Below, piece after piece: positions 45,246 through 57,896 of a DNA stretch of 64,000 nucleotides. Location of the stretch: assembly GCA_002205965.3 (NCBI GenBank), contig NADL03000012.1, positions 558,001 to 622,000 on the forward strand, written 5' to 3'. Both the position numbers and the translations under genes were made by a program. A model generated the notes under the pieces. That model ran no database searches, was not told the DNA's origin, and was given only the letters and a program-made list of their open reading frames with translations. The DNA is from Kappaphycus alvarezii (lineage: Eukaryota > Rhodophyta > Florideophyceae > Gigartinales > Solieriaceae). Position 1 is the first letter of the stretch. Each line of letters opens with the position of its first letter.

Positions 45246-47301
45246 TGGAAGTACAGTAGCAAAAATTTTACTCAAGAAATTGTTTCCGCTGCTGTTTTAC
45301 AGTACTGCTTGAATGAATGTAGGCTCGAGAGGCTCAAGAGTGAAGAGGAACAGACGAGACTTTTTGCCATGTTTTCGAGTACAGTATGCTGCGTTGCTTG
45401 CCGAAACAGGAAATCTTTGGCATCGAATCAAGGCTACTGTTACGGTATAAGAGTTGTGTGCAACTTGCGGCTCTGGAAGATGAATTTTGTTCTAGTATTG
45501 AGAATCATCTTTAATCCGATGTCGAGGGATCATTTTTTACCCAAATTTTTTCCCCTTGGAAATGATATTTGCTCATTACGTACATACAGTACCAGTATCT
45601 TGGCTTGGGCTGGAATAGTACATCTACGTATCTATGATACCGTACCGTACCGTAGCTACAATACCACGCCTGAGTGCCTGTTCTGCCACCCTCTGCCACC
45701 CATAAATATTCCTCCCCACCCCTCATCCAGGTCATTCTGCTGTAAGCAACTGATCTTTTCCAAGAAGATTCATCCTCTTTATTACCGTATATTTTACGCC
45801 ACTGTACAGTACAGTTTGTCAGCCTGCACAGAGAGTTTTTGTGAATATCTCTTACTGTATCATTGCTGGCGTCAGCTATGACAAGTGTACCTTGCCGCAT
45901 GCTACAAGATATATATGGAAATCAGGGCACTGCAGTTGGATGGATGGTTGCCGACTTGAACCTCCAAGTAATGCGCCTTGTGAGTGCCAGATTACGCTAG
46001 CTAGTACAGTACATTCGGCGCTCAACATCCTATCTTCGAACCGCTCTAATGAAACAATTTACATGATTGTTCCACAGAATCCAAAGTCCTGATCTCAAGT
46101 CTCGCGACAGTTACAAGACGTGCATACCGAGCCTCCTAGAGCCAATTAGCTATGACAATATACGCTACGATTTGTGTTTCTTATCCTCTTTCAACTTTAT
46201 GAAACATGCTACAGCAACTCTATGGCCGTCGAGAGGCCGAAACTACATCACTCTCTGCACATGGTCAAGCCTCCAGGTAACCAACCGCTTGCAGCCGACC
46301 TTGTGCAGTACATATACCTACTGTACAGTATTGCCTAATCGTGTTTCACTCTCTTTACCTTCGCATACTCCCATTCCTCGACTGACCTCTGGTATGAACA
46401 ATCTTCAACCTCCACAAAATCGACACTCTCTCTGCGTCTCTGCTGTGAAGCTCATTTCATAGCACACTGTTCAGTATGTACCCACAATTACCTATTTTCT
46501 ATGCTTCCATGACCCTAAATATCTCGGAACTGTATCGCAAATTTTACCACCACAACATCCATACTTTTTGTCTTTCCACAAAAGGACTATATTGCAAAAC
46601 ATTGTATCTGGGCTCACAGTACGTATATGTTCATAATATTGTAAGAGAGGAGAGAGAAATAGAGACCTTTTATTGTAAGCAAGTAACATATTGGGAAAGA
46701 TGTTTCATTCGTGGGAACAATGACCTTTGTAAAGCTGTTTCTAAAGTAGTTCGAATTTGATTTTCGCAGAGCCTTTCGTTAGTTCACCATGTCGCTTTAG
46801 ATAAACTAAATTCATCCATTAATCTAAACAGCATCGGTCCCTTGCCTAGAGACCTATTTGTACTAATAACAATGCCTTTGATGGCCCAATTCTTTCAAAT
46901 TGTCCACTTCGAGTGCTAGTTTACATTGCGGCTGGGCTAGGAGTGAAACGTGCCATATATAATGGACACAGTGTGCATCCAGACTGAAAGATATGCAATG
47001 TTGCCATGTCTATACGATGGCAAACACTGACTATCCTTTGCGTCACTGTGAGTTGAAATTTTACACTTTTTATTTGCAGTTGCATTAGTCACTGTGTTGT
47101 AATAAGGATGGTTATCTCTCAACCATCCACGGAGGTTCACAAGAAGCTAGTCTTAGGAAGTAAATCTCCATGACAAGATAATCATACGTTTGAAGCCCAA
47201 AAACTAATAAATGAAACCCACGTTTGACGTTTACTTTCAAAACCAGCGCATGCTTTTCGTCTAGAAAAGCACACAAGGAAGAAACAGAGCTCAAATAGCT
47301 T
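45246..47301. other. Stretch with scattered CTGTA elements and no supported gene
   Basis: The longest frame (190 codons from 45309) runs through CTGTA repeats and has no domain-like composition, so I do not call it. Isolated GTAC palindromes occur near 45590, 45642, 45803, 46005 and 46305-46330. Confidence 0.45.
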
Positions 47302-47697
47302 GTGATGACGACACAATTTTTTCTTTACAATGGGCTCATCGACTCAAAACCCGCACCTTCTCGTTACGAAATCAAAGTTATTGAAAGATTCAGGTCTACA
47401 ATTTGTTTACGCACTGATTCTATCCCCCTGGCAACTTTCACCTTTACGCAACATAATCGCTATCCGGGGATAGAAATGCGTGACGTGGTTTTGTGGAAAA
47501 TTGCAATGACACGGCAGAGCCTGCGGCTCACAAAAGTTGCTCATCGGGCTCATTTCGAATTCGGTGTTGAGACCAATGAATTAGTCTTTTCGACATTCAA
47601 GGCTATGTTTTACAGATTCTCTTTTGAGAAACGACAGTGGATATTATTGCCAACCCCCTGGGGTAGAATAATACTCCCACAATTTACACGCAACTAG
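47302..47697 (+). CDS. Hypothetical 131-residue protein
   Basis: An open frame starting MMTTQFFLYNGLIDSKPAPS. Beta-strand-like segments follow (SIPLATFTFTQHNRYPGIEM, LRLTKVAHRAHFEFGVETNE) and a close WILLPTPWGRIILPQFTRN. Composition is soluble and balanced. No family, no operon-like neighbour, and no CTGTA tract directly upstream. It may be real or a remnant. Confidence 0.3.
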   Translation: MMTTQFFLYNGLIDSKPAPSRYEIKVIERFRSTICLRTDSIPLATFTFTQHNRYPGIEMRDVVLWKIAMTRQSLRLTKVAHRAHFEFGVETNELVFSTFKAMFYRFSFEKRQWILLPTPWGRIILPQFTRN

Positions 47698-50694
47698 TGG
47701 CGAGTAAATCTGCTGAGTGTTCAGTTTCCTTTTTTGTTTCGCAAGACAAACAAACAGTGGCCCTTTTAGTACAGTTCCATGCTCAGCAAATATTGATGAA
47801 TAATGTGCAGAGGAAAATTTACTGCAAGATACACATAATCTTTGTCATTCCGTGATGGTAGAATGTCTGTTTTCGCTAGCCCTTAAAGGTATGAGCCCAC
47901 GAGGACTACTTTGATGCATGTCACGAACCTTGAATAGCTGCTGAGTTTCATTCCTTTATGTACAGTCTTGCAAGTAATGGCTTGCATTCGTTCTTAAAAA
48001 CCGAGAGTTGGTCTACGCTTTTTCCCTGCTTGTGAAGGTTTCTTTTCCTCTTTTCAGAAGAGAAGAAATGAAGTGACCTGACCAGTGCAATTGAAGAAGA
48101 GCAAGTGCCGATCCACACCCTGTTGATTTGCTGCGTATGTTCAACATTGCTGGCATTCAACACATGAACGAAAGGTTGTATTTTTTCATTCCGCTCGAAC
48201 AGGTCCTTTTATCGGGGCTAGATCGTCATCAATTGTCAGGGAGGCGTAGAATGGGGGAATCGCTGTGGTTATCTCGACGTGCCCCGTAGGTACAGTTCTT
48301 CCTTGAATTATCAGTGACAAGTATCAAGTTGCTGAAGATTTGCGGAACGTTAATTTCTTTCCGCACGAGTTATTGCCAACTTTGTTCTTAGCATGATCCA
48401 CGATAGTAGTATTTTCACTAGTGACATACGAGACTCGGCAAGGGGGGCGCCATATTATTCTCAGAAACAAAAGTGGTTATAATTTGCAAGCTGCAAAAGT
48501 ATTAGTACAGGAGTTGGATATCGGTAAACGTGACAATGGTCGTGTCATTCTGTAGCAAAGGTCCTCTCTTTCCACTACGAGAGTTGCTGTGGTGCGGATC
48601 CGGATGCGACTGCAAAGGTCAACTGGTATTTATGTCATGCAATGAATAGTTGCCAGGTTTTATCCGTGCTGACGATCATTGTCAGGGGATTAGGGGGGTA
48701 TCCTTTACTCTAAGCATGTGCGAAAAAGAAATCATGCGATCAGTGGCGGATATTACTTGCATTGCGCCGTTTACGTTTTTTTTGGGCACACCCTTGCATC
48801 AAGATTGGAATCTTTACAGTAGGATTTTGGCGAAGAGCTATAGACACAGCAGAAACATGTAGCCAGCCTGTAACAAAAAAAAGGTAGTCGAGTGCGGTAT
48901 TTCAAAAGAATGACGGAGAGAGTGTGTCTGTCTATTGCCAGTGTACTGTCTGACAGACATTTGTTGGATTATGGCGCAGGAGGAGCTGTACGTTAAAAGA
49001 GGTGAGAAGCGGTGCAAGAATGGGTAGACTTACAGTACTACAGTGGTGGCCGCAAAACAAGTCAATATTGGGTAGATTACGAGTTGAAAGAAATTTTGAG
49101 TGGACATGTCACAAGGTGAATTAGAGGCATTAGTCTCGAGAGGATGCTAGCCCCAAAAGAGAGTATCATGGTCAAATTACCTCATGAAGAAATTTAGCAA
49201 TAAACCCAACATGTCCATGTGGCACACAAGCATCGCCAGCCGTTACCAAACCTGGTCTACCGTTAAGATACATCAGCCAGTCATTATGTAATCAACACAA
49301 AGGCAATAAAAATTCTCCCAGTACAACACTGCTGCTTAAACACACATACAGCACGACATGGGTGAGATGTTGAGGTCATTACTGCACTGCATGTGTAGAA
49401 CTAGCCACTCTACAGTAGCTCTTTCCCAAAAATAGAAAGGAAAAAAAATCCAGTATTACATCCTTTTGGCAGCTTTCAAAGTCGCAATCCTTTCCGGCAA
49501 ATCTCTTACTTCGTTGCCGATCATGGGGAGCCTTTCTTTGCAGGCCACTGGCCCTTCTTTCCAACCAACTCTCCCCATTTTACCCGTTCCCCAAGTCGCG
49601 AGAAATACTTCCCCTCCTTGTGCTCGTTAATGGCTGTATTTCAGTGCCCCGTTGAGTTCTCTTGATAGATTTGGATTTAAATGCCATAAAGGAATTGATA
49701 ACTTCCGAGCCCCTGCATAGGTACAGCATTGCGTAATGACATTCTCTGCTCTCAATATCAACCAACCCGTGTACTTCACAGTGACATCAACTGTGACTTT
49801 TGCAGAGTCAATCCATTGCTCCATCAAAAGTCCACCTTCACTGCATTTGTACACTTCCATCGTACAATATTGCGCTGTAATCCACAGCACTCTATCCCCG
49901 CAGTGACTATTGCGGCAGACAATCATACGTAGAAATCATTTTGTCACAACGCCGCTTGCATAGCTATACCATCATTCCTGCTTCCCAAACCAACCAATAT
50001 CCAACCGTCAAAAATCCCTCTTAGTCATCCTCAGGGACAGATATGTGCACCACGATGCTTTGGCTTCACCCAGTCTCTCAACTCGCCTCTTAGCGCCCCC
50101 TGCCACTACAAGGAAACTGAGCCTCATCACGGTTTAGACTGTCTACAGTTTGCATTCCGCTCTCAGAATGACGTCAATGCTTCCCCTGCCAGCAACGCTT
50201 CAACTCAACAGATCTCTATCTTTCCAAGACCTGCTCACTCACATGTGCGTCAACATCTACCCCCCATCCCAAATCCCATTTCTTGTGACCAGCAGTGCTC
50301 GTGCAGCCTCTGTACACTCCGTATTCCTCGCCAAGTTCTGCTTTGCTTTCCATTCTTTACCCCCACACATTCCTTCCAGTCGTGCGTAACAACATGAGCT
50401 CACTTGTTCATGCTCCTTCTCACCTCTTGGGAATACAATGACGACGAAATTGGACCCCTGATATGATTCCCGTAACGAAAGGTTCCCCCTCACAAATCAG
50501 AGGTCTTTTTGAAAAGCACATTAGACCGATCCTGTTGCTACCTTCCAACGAAATCGCGTCGACTTACGACTACCCACGAAGGGCAATTGATTACACCTCG
50601 CAACATACACAGCCCTTCTTCTTCTTCCGATGGGCCATTTGATCTAAGTGGTTCCAGTAAGGCATCCGTAAGACACTTTTGGGGAGGGTAAAGG
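47698..50694. other. Long stretch without a supported gene
   Basis: Only short, mutually overlapping frames. No repeats of note apart from an isolated TACAGTACTACAGT near 49033. Confidence 0.45.
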
Positions 50695-51275
50695 TTGCTA
50701 CATCAACAACGAAAGAGCAATATAAATAACGCACTTGTCGTCGATGGAAGGGAAGGCGAGAACAGACAAGGCGCATTCAAAGCGGAAGCGAATCAAACAA
50801 TCACCACGGATTCAGAAAAGGACTCTCCAGCCCCATTGCCAGCTTCACCAAAAGCATCAGCCGCCGTGGAAGACAAGGATAAACAATCATCAGACGAAGA
50901 CATGTCGAAGAGGACGAAAACCCCGATTCTTGAGAGTTTGGAGAGGCACAAAGAATTCTTGCGCGCTGAAAACAGGAGGGTGCAGGAGAATCTGTACGAC
51001 CAGGCGGAAGGTGAAATGTTATTGCGCAATGAAGATGCCATAGTCGACAACGTAATCACGTCGTCTCGTACATCCTCGGCCTCGGAAATGCAGAGGCAGT
51101 TCAAAGCTAAGGGGCCATAAGCATCACCGCGGAGATCCATGCCATTGAGGAGGAGAAGAGGTCTCGTGGTGGGGAGCGTCGTGGTGGATCCAGCCGTGCG
51201 GATCCAGCCGTGGGGGCCCAGCAAGAGCAGGAAGACGAGCAAGAAGCATTGAACGCCATGGTTGATTCTGCATGA
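50695..51275 (+). CDS. Hypothetical charged coiled-coil protein, frame-disrupted
   Basis: Open frame of about 140 codons (50695-51120) with a Ser/Pro/Asp-rich first half and a helical second half (LESLERHKEFLRAENRRVQE). After one frame change near 51115 a similar charged helix continues (AISITAEIHAIEEEKRSRGG) to a stop near 51275 (QEALNAMVDSA). No ATG lies at the frame's beginning. The first in-frame Met is at 50901, so the 5' end is uncertain. The layout, a disordered N-terminus and charged coil, resembles Myb-partner genes of DNA transposons, but no Myb-like block is visible. Confidence 0.35.
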
Positions 51276-51547
51276 GGACGAGGAGGTTGTGCTAGACATC
51301 CCTTACTGAACTAATAGATGACTTAATGTACCAGACAATGTTTTGAGGTAATGTCGGAGATACTATCTTGTGGAGAAAGTTTCCCCTAGATGCGAAAGAG
51401 TAAAGCGAGTCCATTGTCTTGGCGATGAATCTGGAAAGCATGCTTGGCACGGCCCAACCGACAAAATAAATGTCGCGGGTTTGCTGCTCCCAGGGGGACA
51501 ACGAAACGCAAGGCGCGAAACGGGAAAACAGCGAAACGGTTTCGACT

Positions 51548-51609
51548 TGCAAAATATTTTGACAACTCAGAATCTGCGTGCAAAATATTGTGACGACTCA
51601 GAATCTGTT
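51548..51609. repeat. 31-bp tandem repeat, two near-identical copies
   Basis: TGCAAAATATT(T/G)TGAC(A/G)ACTCAGAATCTG(C/T)(G/T) occurs twice head to tail, a few bases differing. Confidence 0.7.
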
Positions 51610-51847
51610 TGCACGGTTGGAGAGGACGTTTGATTGCGAAAGCCGTTCGGTGGACGGATGACGTATTGTCTTATTTTACCTGTGCTGTACGGGACGACAG
51701 GTCACCTGAGTACCATGATCATTCGAAAGTTCGACATTGGAGAGAGAAAATTAGATGACCAGTTTCTGCGCAAATTTTATCGAAATTAATTGTCGAATAG
51801 TGTATCAAGCGGGACAAATACTGCACAAGTGGTGTGTGAAGTGAACT

Positions 51848-51925
51848 ACAGTATACAGAAAGGCAGCACTGTATAGTACTGTACAGTACAGCAGAGTACG
51901 GTACATTACAGTAAAGTATAAGACT
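51848..51925. repeat. CTGTA/TACAG pentamer tract
   Basis: Dense GTAC-centred copies (for example TATAGTACTGTACAGTACAG near 51873). No clear gene start was identified next to it. Confidence 0.65.
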
Positions 51926-52896
51926 GTGCATTGTGACATGAAAGTAGTACCCACTCTTTCCTTTCGAAAACTTTCGAAAACGGTCCGGTCCTTTCAGAAA
52001 CTCTAAGTGCACTGTACTGCCTGACCGGTCCAGCAGAACTGCTCAATAAGACCATACTGAACTATCGAATTTCAAGACCTGCACCGGGCGGCACAATGGA
52101 GAGATTACCCACCACTGTTCAGTTTTAGTTGTGACTAAGATGTAACTAAAATATTCATTCTTTACTCAGTTATGTCTCTTACATACGAGGAAACTTTTGG
52201 GTTAACTTAATGCATGGAAGATGTGGTCGGTTATATCCACGCTGCTGGGAGTGCATTGTGCGGGACATACTGAGCAAAGAATGACAGAAAGATGCGGGAA
52301 AGATCGAACGACGGTACAATTTAATAAAAAAACACCATTCATCGAAAGACACACTTTGTCCAACCTCAAAAGAGATCTGTACAAGGTTCATAACTGCAGA
52401 GAAACACGAGTTAAGCAGCTCAAGCTCCTATCCATGCAGCTCCTATATCTAAATCTAGTGGCCCAAAACCTTGAACTGCTTGAGCCTCTTGTTCGTGGCC
52501 TCGTACCTGGCACGAATGAATCTAAAACCTATATTACCAAAAAACGTCTGTTGACAGGAGCACTAATTGTCCGGATATTCTGTATCGACCACTACATTCT
52601 CTTTAAATTCTGAATGGAGTTTTAAGCCAATACGGAAAATGCTTAGGTCAGAATAAAGACCACACAGAAAGGGCCCAGATGCCCACACTGTCCCCCTATG
52701 ATACTCACTCAGACTTCATGGCAAACAGCTGGACCTCTGAATTTATGACTAAATTAGGCAGGGCTAAATGGTCTAGGTTCCAACATAAGAAAATCCGTGC
52801 CATTAACAGACATCGCAATAGCAGAATTTTCACGTCCTTCCAGACTTTTCTTAATGTTGACAGGTATTGAGTTAGTAAATGCAACATGAACCGCTA
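51926..52896. other. Stretch upstream of the copia fossil, no supported gene
   Basis: Frames of 60-130 codons are present, for example 52221-52613, but none has recognisable motifs. Confidence 0.4.
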
Positions 52897-53154
52897 TGAA
52901 ATGACGGCTCATGATTACGGCCATTTATGTATTTTGAATTACTGACTATATCTTACTCAGCATGCATCAAGCTTTGTAGTTTACGTCCGCTTATGTATCT
53001 TTTATTTGTCTTCTCAAGTGTCCTTGTGACTAAGTAAACTAGGCAGCTGAGACGAAAACGCTCACTCTGTATCGAGACAAGCACACTTATTTGCACTTTA
53101 CAGTCTGAGACTAATCCTGCAAGAAGCAGAAGTTCACTACGAGAACAATTATTA
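52897..53154 (+). repeat. 5' LTR of the copia fossil
   Basis: Starts TGAAATGACGGCTCATGATT and ends ACAATTATTA. Roughly 88-90% identical to 57632-57896. Confidence 0.8.
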
Positions 53155-53157
53155 GTT

Positions 53158-54033
53158 ATGAGCCCAGCGCCCCAAGCAAGTTTGCCCTCCAGGCCCAAGT
53201 TTTCATGGGATGCAAAGAGTCCCCCGTGGACTGACGGAAAGGGCGATCAAGAAGAGTATAGTGATGCTGTCAAATTGTGGCAGGCATTTCACGACGCACT
53301 ACCCGACTCGAATAGTAATAAGATTCACACAGCTCTGCAGGCTGTTTGTCTTAAATCAAAAGTGTGTGTTCAAGCAAAAGACCTATGTTCAGGAGTGACT
53401 GAATCCGAGTTGACAGGTGAAGGTGCAGTAAATCTCATTGTTGGGAAGATTTACAGGAAATATGACTTATCTTTTGTAAGTGAGGCATACCGTGCATTCA
53501 ACTATTTATGGAATACACGCCGTAGTAAAACAGAGACCATGAAGAGCTTTGAATCTTGATATGCGGCGCAAGTAGCCAAGTTGGATTCTATATCCGCATC
53601 TACAAGGCTACATGAATGTATTACTGCTTTCATGCTACTTTCGAATTCAGCCCTTTAAGACTCACAGAAGTATCCGTCATGGTTGCAGCACCTCCGACTG
53701 ATGATAACCTCAATGCTCAATCTGTTAACGATGACTTCTTAAGTTCCGTTACTTATCAGCCTGTGGCTTCTACAGTTAGGCAGTGTGAAAAATCTACTAA
53801 CTCACAAAATGACAACAAGCTGATCAGTGCGAGCTCTGCTGGTGTAAGTCACCATAAGTTCCAGCAACCTGGGGCCAGAAGTAGTAATCATGGTTCCCCA
53901 AATTTGAAGTATCCATGTACTAGTTGTGGTATGTATGGTCATTGGGGGCGAAGCCAAAATTCTAATGGATCTTTTCCGCCTCATATGCCATCATTTGATA
54001 AACCACAACATGAGAAGGCTACTCATCCTTAGA
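53158..54033 (+). pseudogene. Gag-like part of the copia fossil
   Basis: The start follows the LTR almost at once. PKFSWDAKSPPWTDGKGD and KLWQAFHDALPDSNSNK fit a copia-type capsid N-terminus. A Cys/His-containing YPCTSCGMYGHWGR near 53.92 kb resembles a degenerate zinc knuckle. Confidence 0.55.
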
Positions 54034-54100
54034 GTCACCGTCAAGGGTCGAAAAAAGCATCGTCTAATGGAAGCTTTTCAAAAAAACGGTCTCATTTAAT

Positions 54101-55169
54101 ATGGCTTTGGTGACGTGTTTTTACTCGAATAATGGAACTAAGACACCGGATATTGGTCCCCTAGTGGACAGTGGAGCGCCATACTCTGGTATCGGCTTAG
54201 TAGAGTTGAAGGTGCTTGCTGATTACATTGGATTCTCCCAGAATCCAAAACTTGACTATATTCTTCTAGCTCTGAATGGGCACACACACATGCAGTATGG
54301 ATAAGGGGAGAATGCAAGTTTTCTTCGAAATATCATTGGGTCAGTTGTCCTTATGTGCCATATTTGACCAAAGAAACCCTGTTCGCATCACTCACTTAGT
54401 ACTTGACTGGTCTTCCCAGTGGGTAAATGGCAGAAACGTCATACGAAAAGCCAACACTGAAAATATTAAGAACAACGCGTTAGTCTTCCTCGTTGGTGAT
54501 GAGTTGGATCAGATTTCGCTGGTCAATCACAGCATGTTTAGGTATGTTTCAGTGGACCGTTTCACCTTTCATTACACGAACGGATCAACATTGGCATGTT
54601 TGTCTGCTGTGAAACTAATCGACAGGCCGTGTCCTGAAGTTAAAAGGATACTTGACAAAGTCCACAAGCTTGTCTGTCGGCATGCAAGCTTCACAGACTA
54701 CAAAATGTTACTTGAACGTAACGGAATTTGGATCGACACGATAGCTTCCTATCTTACAGAAGTCATCAAACGCTGTACTGCATGTAGCTTAACAGCTGTC
54801 CCACAGACCAGTCGCATAGTATCTATCAGTTATCTCTCCAAACATTTAAACGAAGTATTGTGTGTTGACCATATGAACTTGGATGAGATACTGCTCATGA
54901 ATATGATGGATATCATCACGAGATACTCAACTGTATACGCCGTCACATCGAAAAATCTCATAGAAGCTGTTACTGGATTTGAATCTTCTTTAGTCTCGCA
55001 GTTTTGGTACCATGAATCAGTCCGTGCAGACCAAGCCTTCATGTTGGGTGTGTTAAAAGAGTATGTAGACAGACTTAAGATACCGCTTCACACTGTACCC
55101 CTGGTCGGCACTGAAAGAATGCCATTGAGTCCAAGCATACCATCAATCGTAGCGTTTTTCATAGGTTGA
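54101..55169 (+). pseudogene. Protease and integrase part of the copia fossil
   Basis: PLVDSGAPYSGIG is the aspartic protease block (DSGA). About 500 bases on, the integrase zinc-binding region and the core follow, with RHASFTDYKMLLERNGIWID and VLCVDHMNLD. The order protease then integrase before reverse transcriptase identifies copia rather than gypsy. Confidence 0.6.
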
Positions 55170-56366
55170 AAGTGGCTGCAGGAGAAAAGTTCAATCCACT
55201 GCTCGGAGCTTATAAGACAGTTTCGATCTCAAAGGATCTGTACGGCAATGATACCATGTATGCCTTCGAGCTTACCAAAGGCTTCACATATCAAATTGCT
55301 GGTAAGCCTGCCGATCTCGCCGTGCCTCATGAGGTACGCAACGCTCGTGAACAGCTACATGCACGAAGAAAGCTTGATCTTATGATGCGCTCCAAATATG
55401 TGACTAAAGTGTCGCTTTCCGTTGGCTATATGGTTGAAGTTTATTGAGAGTTGGAACATGAAAAGAGAGGAAATTCGTCGACTCCCAAGCCAGTTCTTTC
55501 CGGTGACCGCAATGCACGCTCTATTAAGGTACTAGGGCGCAAACGCAGAGACATTACGGCTGGTTTTGAAGACACCCGTCCCGCACTTCCGAACGAGAGC
55601 TTTGCGCAACTTATCGAATATGGATTAGACTAGATTATTGAGTCTACAGTAGAAGTACTTCACAATGAAGAGAACAATGGCACATCAAAAACAGACGAAG
55701 AACACTCAGAGCCTTCCGCTAACCTCAACCCGAAATTTAAAGATGATTTCTCAATGGAGTCTCGAAGTGTGGAACAATCTTTCGGTGAAAATATCTCTAT
55801 TTTTTGGCCTGAAGATTTAGTGTTCTATCTCGTTAGTGTGCACTCTGCTGAGGAAGATGGTCGACTTAATATTCAATATGATAATGATGACAAGGAAGTT
55901 CTTAACATGTGCAGTGAGGTTTTTGAAATTTAATGACGCAGTAGCTGCGAACTCCAGTTCGATGGCAACTAACTTCCAAGTTTCCAGTACTGAGAATAAT
56001 GTTCTGTCGTCCATGTTGAAGCATTTCGGGAAAAAGACCTTTCTAAGAAACAACGCGCAAGGGTTTGATAAATTCCCCTTGGTTAAGCCATAAAGAGCTG
56101 TAGAGGAGACATTTCTCAAGACTGTGAGACCCGTATCACACGACGATGTTCCCCTAAATTCAAATATAATTAACAGTCACACCTTGTACAAGGTTATAAT
56201 CAACCATGATGGCTCATAGAAGCTCAAGGCACGTATTGCACCTCATGGCAACATGGATGTCTTGGAGAACGTGCTCAGCAAGGACTTTACAACATGCACG
56301 TCAACTGGTCTGCGAATACTTTAGTCAATTGCTTCGCTTTATGGATGGATAGTTCAAAGAGCAGAT

Positions 56367-57557
56367 GTGAAGGCTGCATTCCTGCAGACTGGTGAAGCTA
56401 AAAGAGAAGTATATGTGCGTCCTCCGAGTGAAAGTCGGATGCGTTCAACACATATTTGGCTATTATTGACAGCTGCGTATGGGATTGTCAACTCTAATGC
56501 CAAATGGAAAAATCATTCAGATCTGGTTATGCTTGATATTGGATTACGTCTGTCGACTCATGCTACCCAGCTCTTCTATCGAAAAGAGGATGGGAGGTTA
56601 GTATTAATTGTTGCGAGGATTGTGGAAGATCTGAAAGCTGCCGGTGAAGCTGGTCGAGTGGAGCACTTCATGAAAGAGTTAACCAGACGATTCAAGTTTG
56701 GCGATGTTAAGCATGCACCAGGAAAGCTTCGATTCTTTGGAATCAATACAATTCAGAATGGTGACTGCACCATTGAGACTGACGCTGATGAAAATTTGGA
56801 CGCCGCTACTTAGTATCCTCTTCCTCGACCCCTTCAAAAGCAGCACGAACGACCGCTGAAAGGGATTGAAAGATCCGTGTTTGCATCTACAATTAGTTCA
56901 CTTGGTTGGATAGGAACAGCGACATCTCCTTTTTGCTCATTTTATGCCAGCTACTTGCAACAGAAAACACCTGAACTTAAGGTCTGTAGAATGGTTGAGC
57001 AAGTTAACAAGGTTCGTATGCTTAAGAAGCTTGGTAAAACCACTGCCTATCCTCACCCAACCGACAAGCACCAGCACGAACTAAAAGCCCTAGTGTTCAC
57101 CGGTGCGTCTCGTATAGATGAATGTGAACAACTCGGAGTCTTGGCTGGACTCCTTGCGGATGAAGCGAAGATGAACTCAATTTATCACACTATATCATGG
57201 GTTTCACACAAGGCAAAGCGCCCTGTGAAGAGCGTACCTGCTACAGAGATTTTTGCGGCATCTGAAGGAATCGAAAAAGGGAAAATAATTGCTAAGGTAT
57301 ATTTAAAACCTCTTGAGATGGAAATTAAGCTGCGTATTGCACTAGACTCCAAAGACCCGTGTACGTCGCTTTCTACTCAAAGGAAATCCATCGACAAATC
57401 GATCCGTGGTGATGTTGGATCTGTCCGCTATGAACTTGAAACCGGTGCGGTCGATAATATGGCATGGATTCTAGGGCAGTCTAATTTAGCTGATCCTCTA
57501 ACGAAGAAGGACAGCAGCCCAACAGATGCACTACAGTTAACATTGTTTACAGGATGA
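56367..57557 (+). pseudogene. Reverse transcriptase and RNase H part of the copia fossil
   Basis: VKAAFLQTGEAKREVYVRPP is the copia reverse transcriptase block (DVKxAFLxG...VYMxxP in active relatives). The RNase H region follows near 57.1-57.5 kb, with TGASRIDE, ATEIFAASEGI and WILGQSNLADPLTK, the last being the usual copia end. Confidence 0.65.
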
Positions 57558-57631
57558 TTGTGGGTGGACTTCGGTGGTGTTTCAGAGACAAAGTTACCAG
57601 AGAAAAACGTTGGCTGAAAAAGGAAAGAGTA

Positions 57632-57896
57632 TGAAATGGCTGATGATGATTACGGCCATTTATGTATTTTGAATTACTGACTATATCTTACTCAGCACGC
57701 ATCAAGCTTTGCAGTTTACGTCCGCTTATATTTATTGTATCTGTCTACTTAAGTGTCCTTGTGACTAAATAAACTAGGCAGCTTAGACGAAAGACGCTCA
57801 CTCCGTTTCTGTAACGAGACAAGCACACGTATTTACAATTTACAGTCTGAGACCAATCCTACTAGAAATAGAAGTGTACAACCCGTACAATTATTA
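57632..57896 (+). repeat. 3' LTR of the copia fossil
   Basis: Starts TGAAATGGCTGATGATGATT just after the polypurine tract and ends ACAATTATTA. Target duplication not recognised. Confidence 0.8.

Larger units (their letters stand above)
52897..57896 (+). mobile_element. Fossil Ty1/copia LTR retrotransposon, broken
   Basis: Two direct LTRs of about 260 bp bound a 5.0-kb element whose parts lie in copia order: gag, protease, integrase, reverse transcriptase, RNase H. GTTATGAGCCCAG directly after the 5' LTR (53155-53167) resembles the primer-binding site of Drosophila copia, which uses an internal (5'-half) fragment of initiator tRNA-Met. A polypurine tract GAAAAAGGAAAGAG (57616-57629) sits just before the 3' LTR. 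The LTRs differ at roughly one site in ten, so the insertion is old. The coding part is broken in many places (of the order of ten). The small size and primer type would fit a GalEa-like copia, known from red algae, but this is inference. Confidence 0.8.

Noticed and set aside
45309-45881. 190-codon plus-strand frame
   Set aside because: It runs through CTGTA repeats, has no motif, and its composition is unlike the host proteins seen here.
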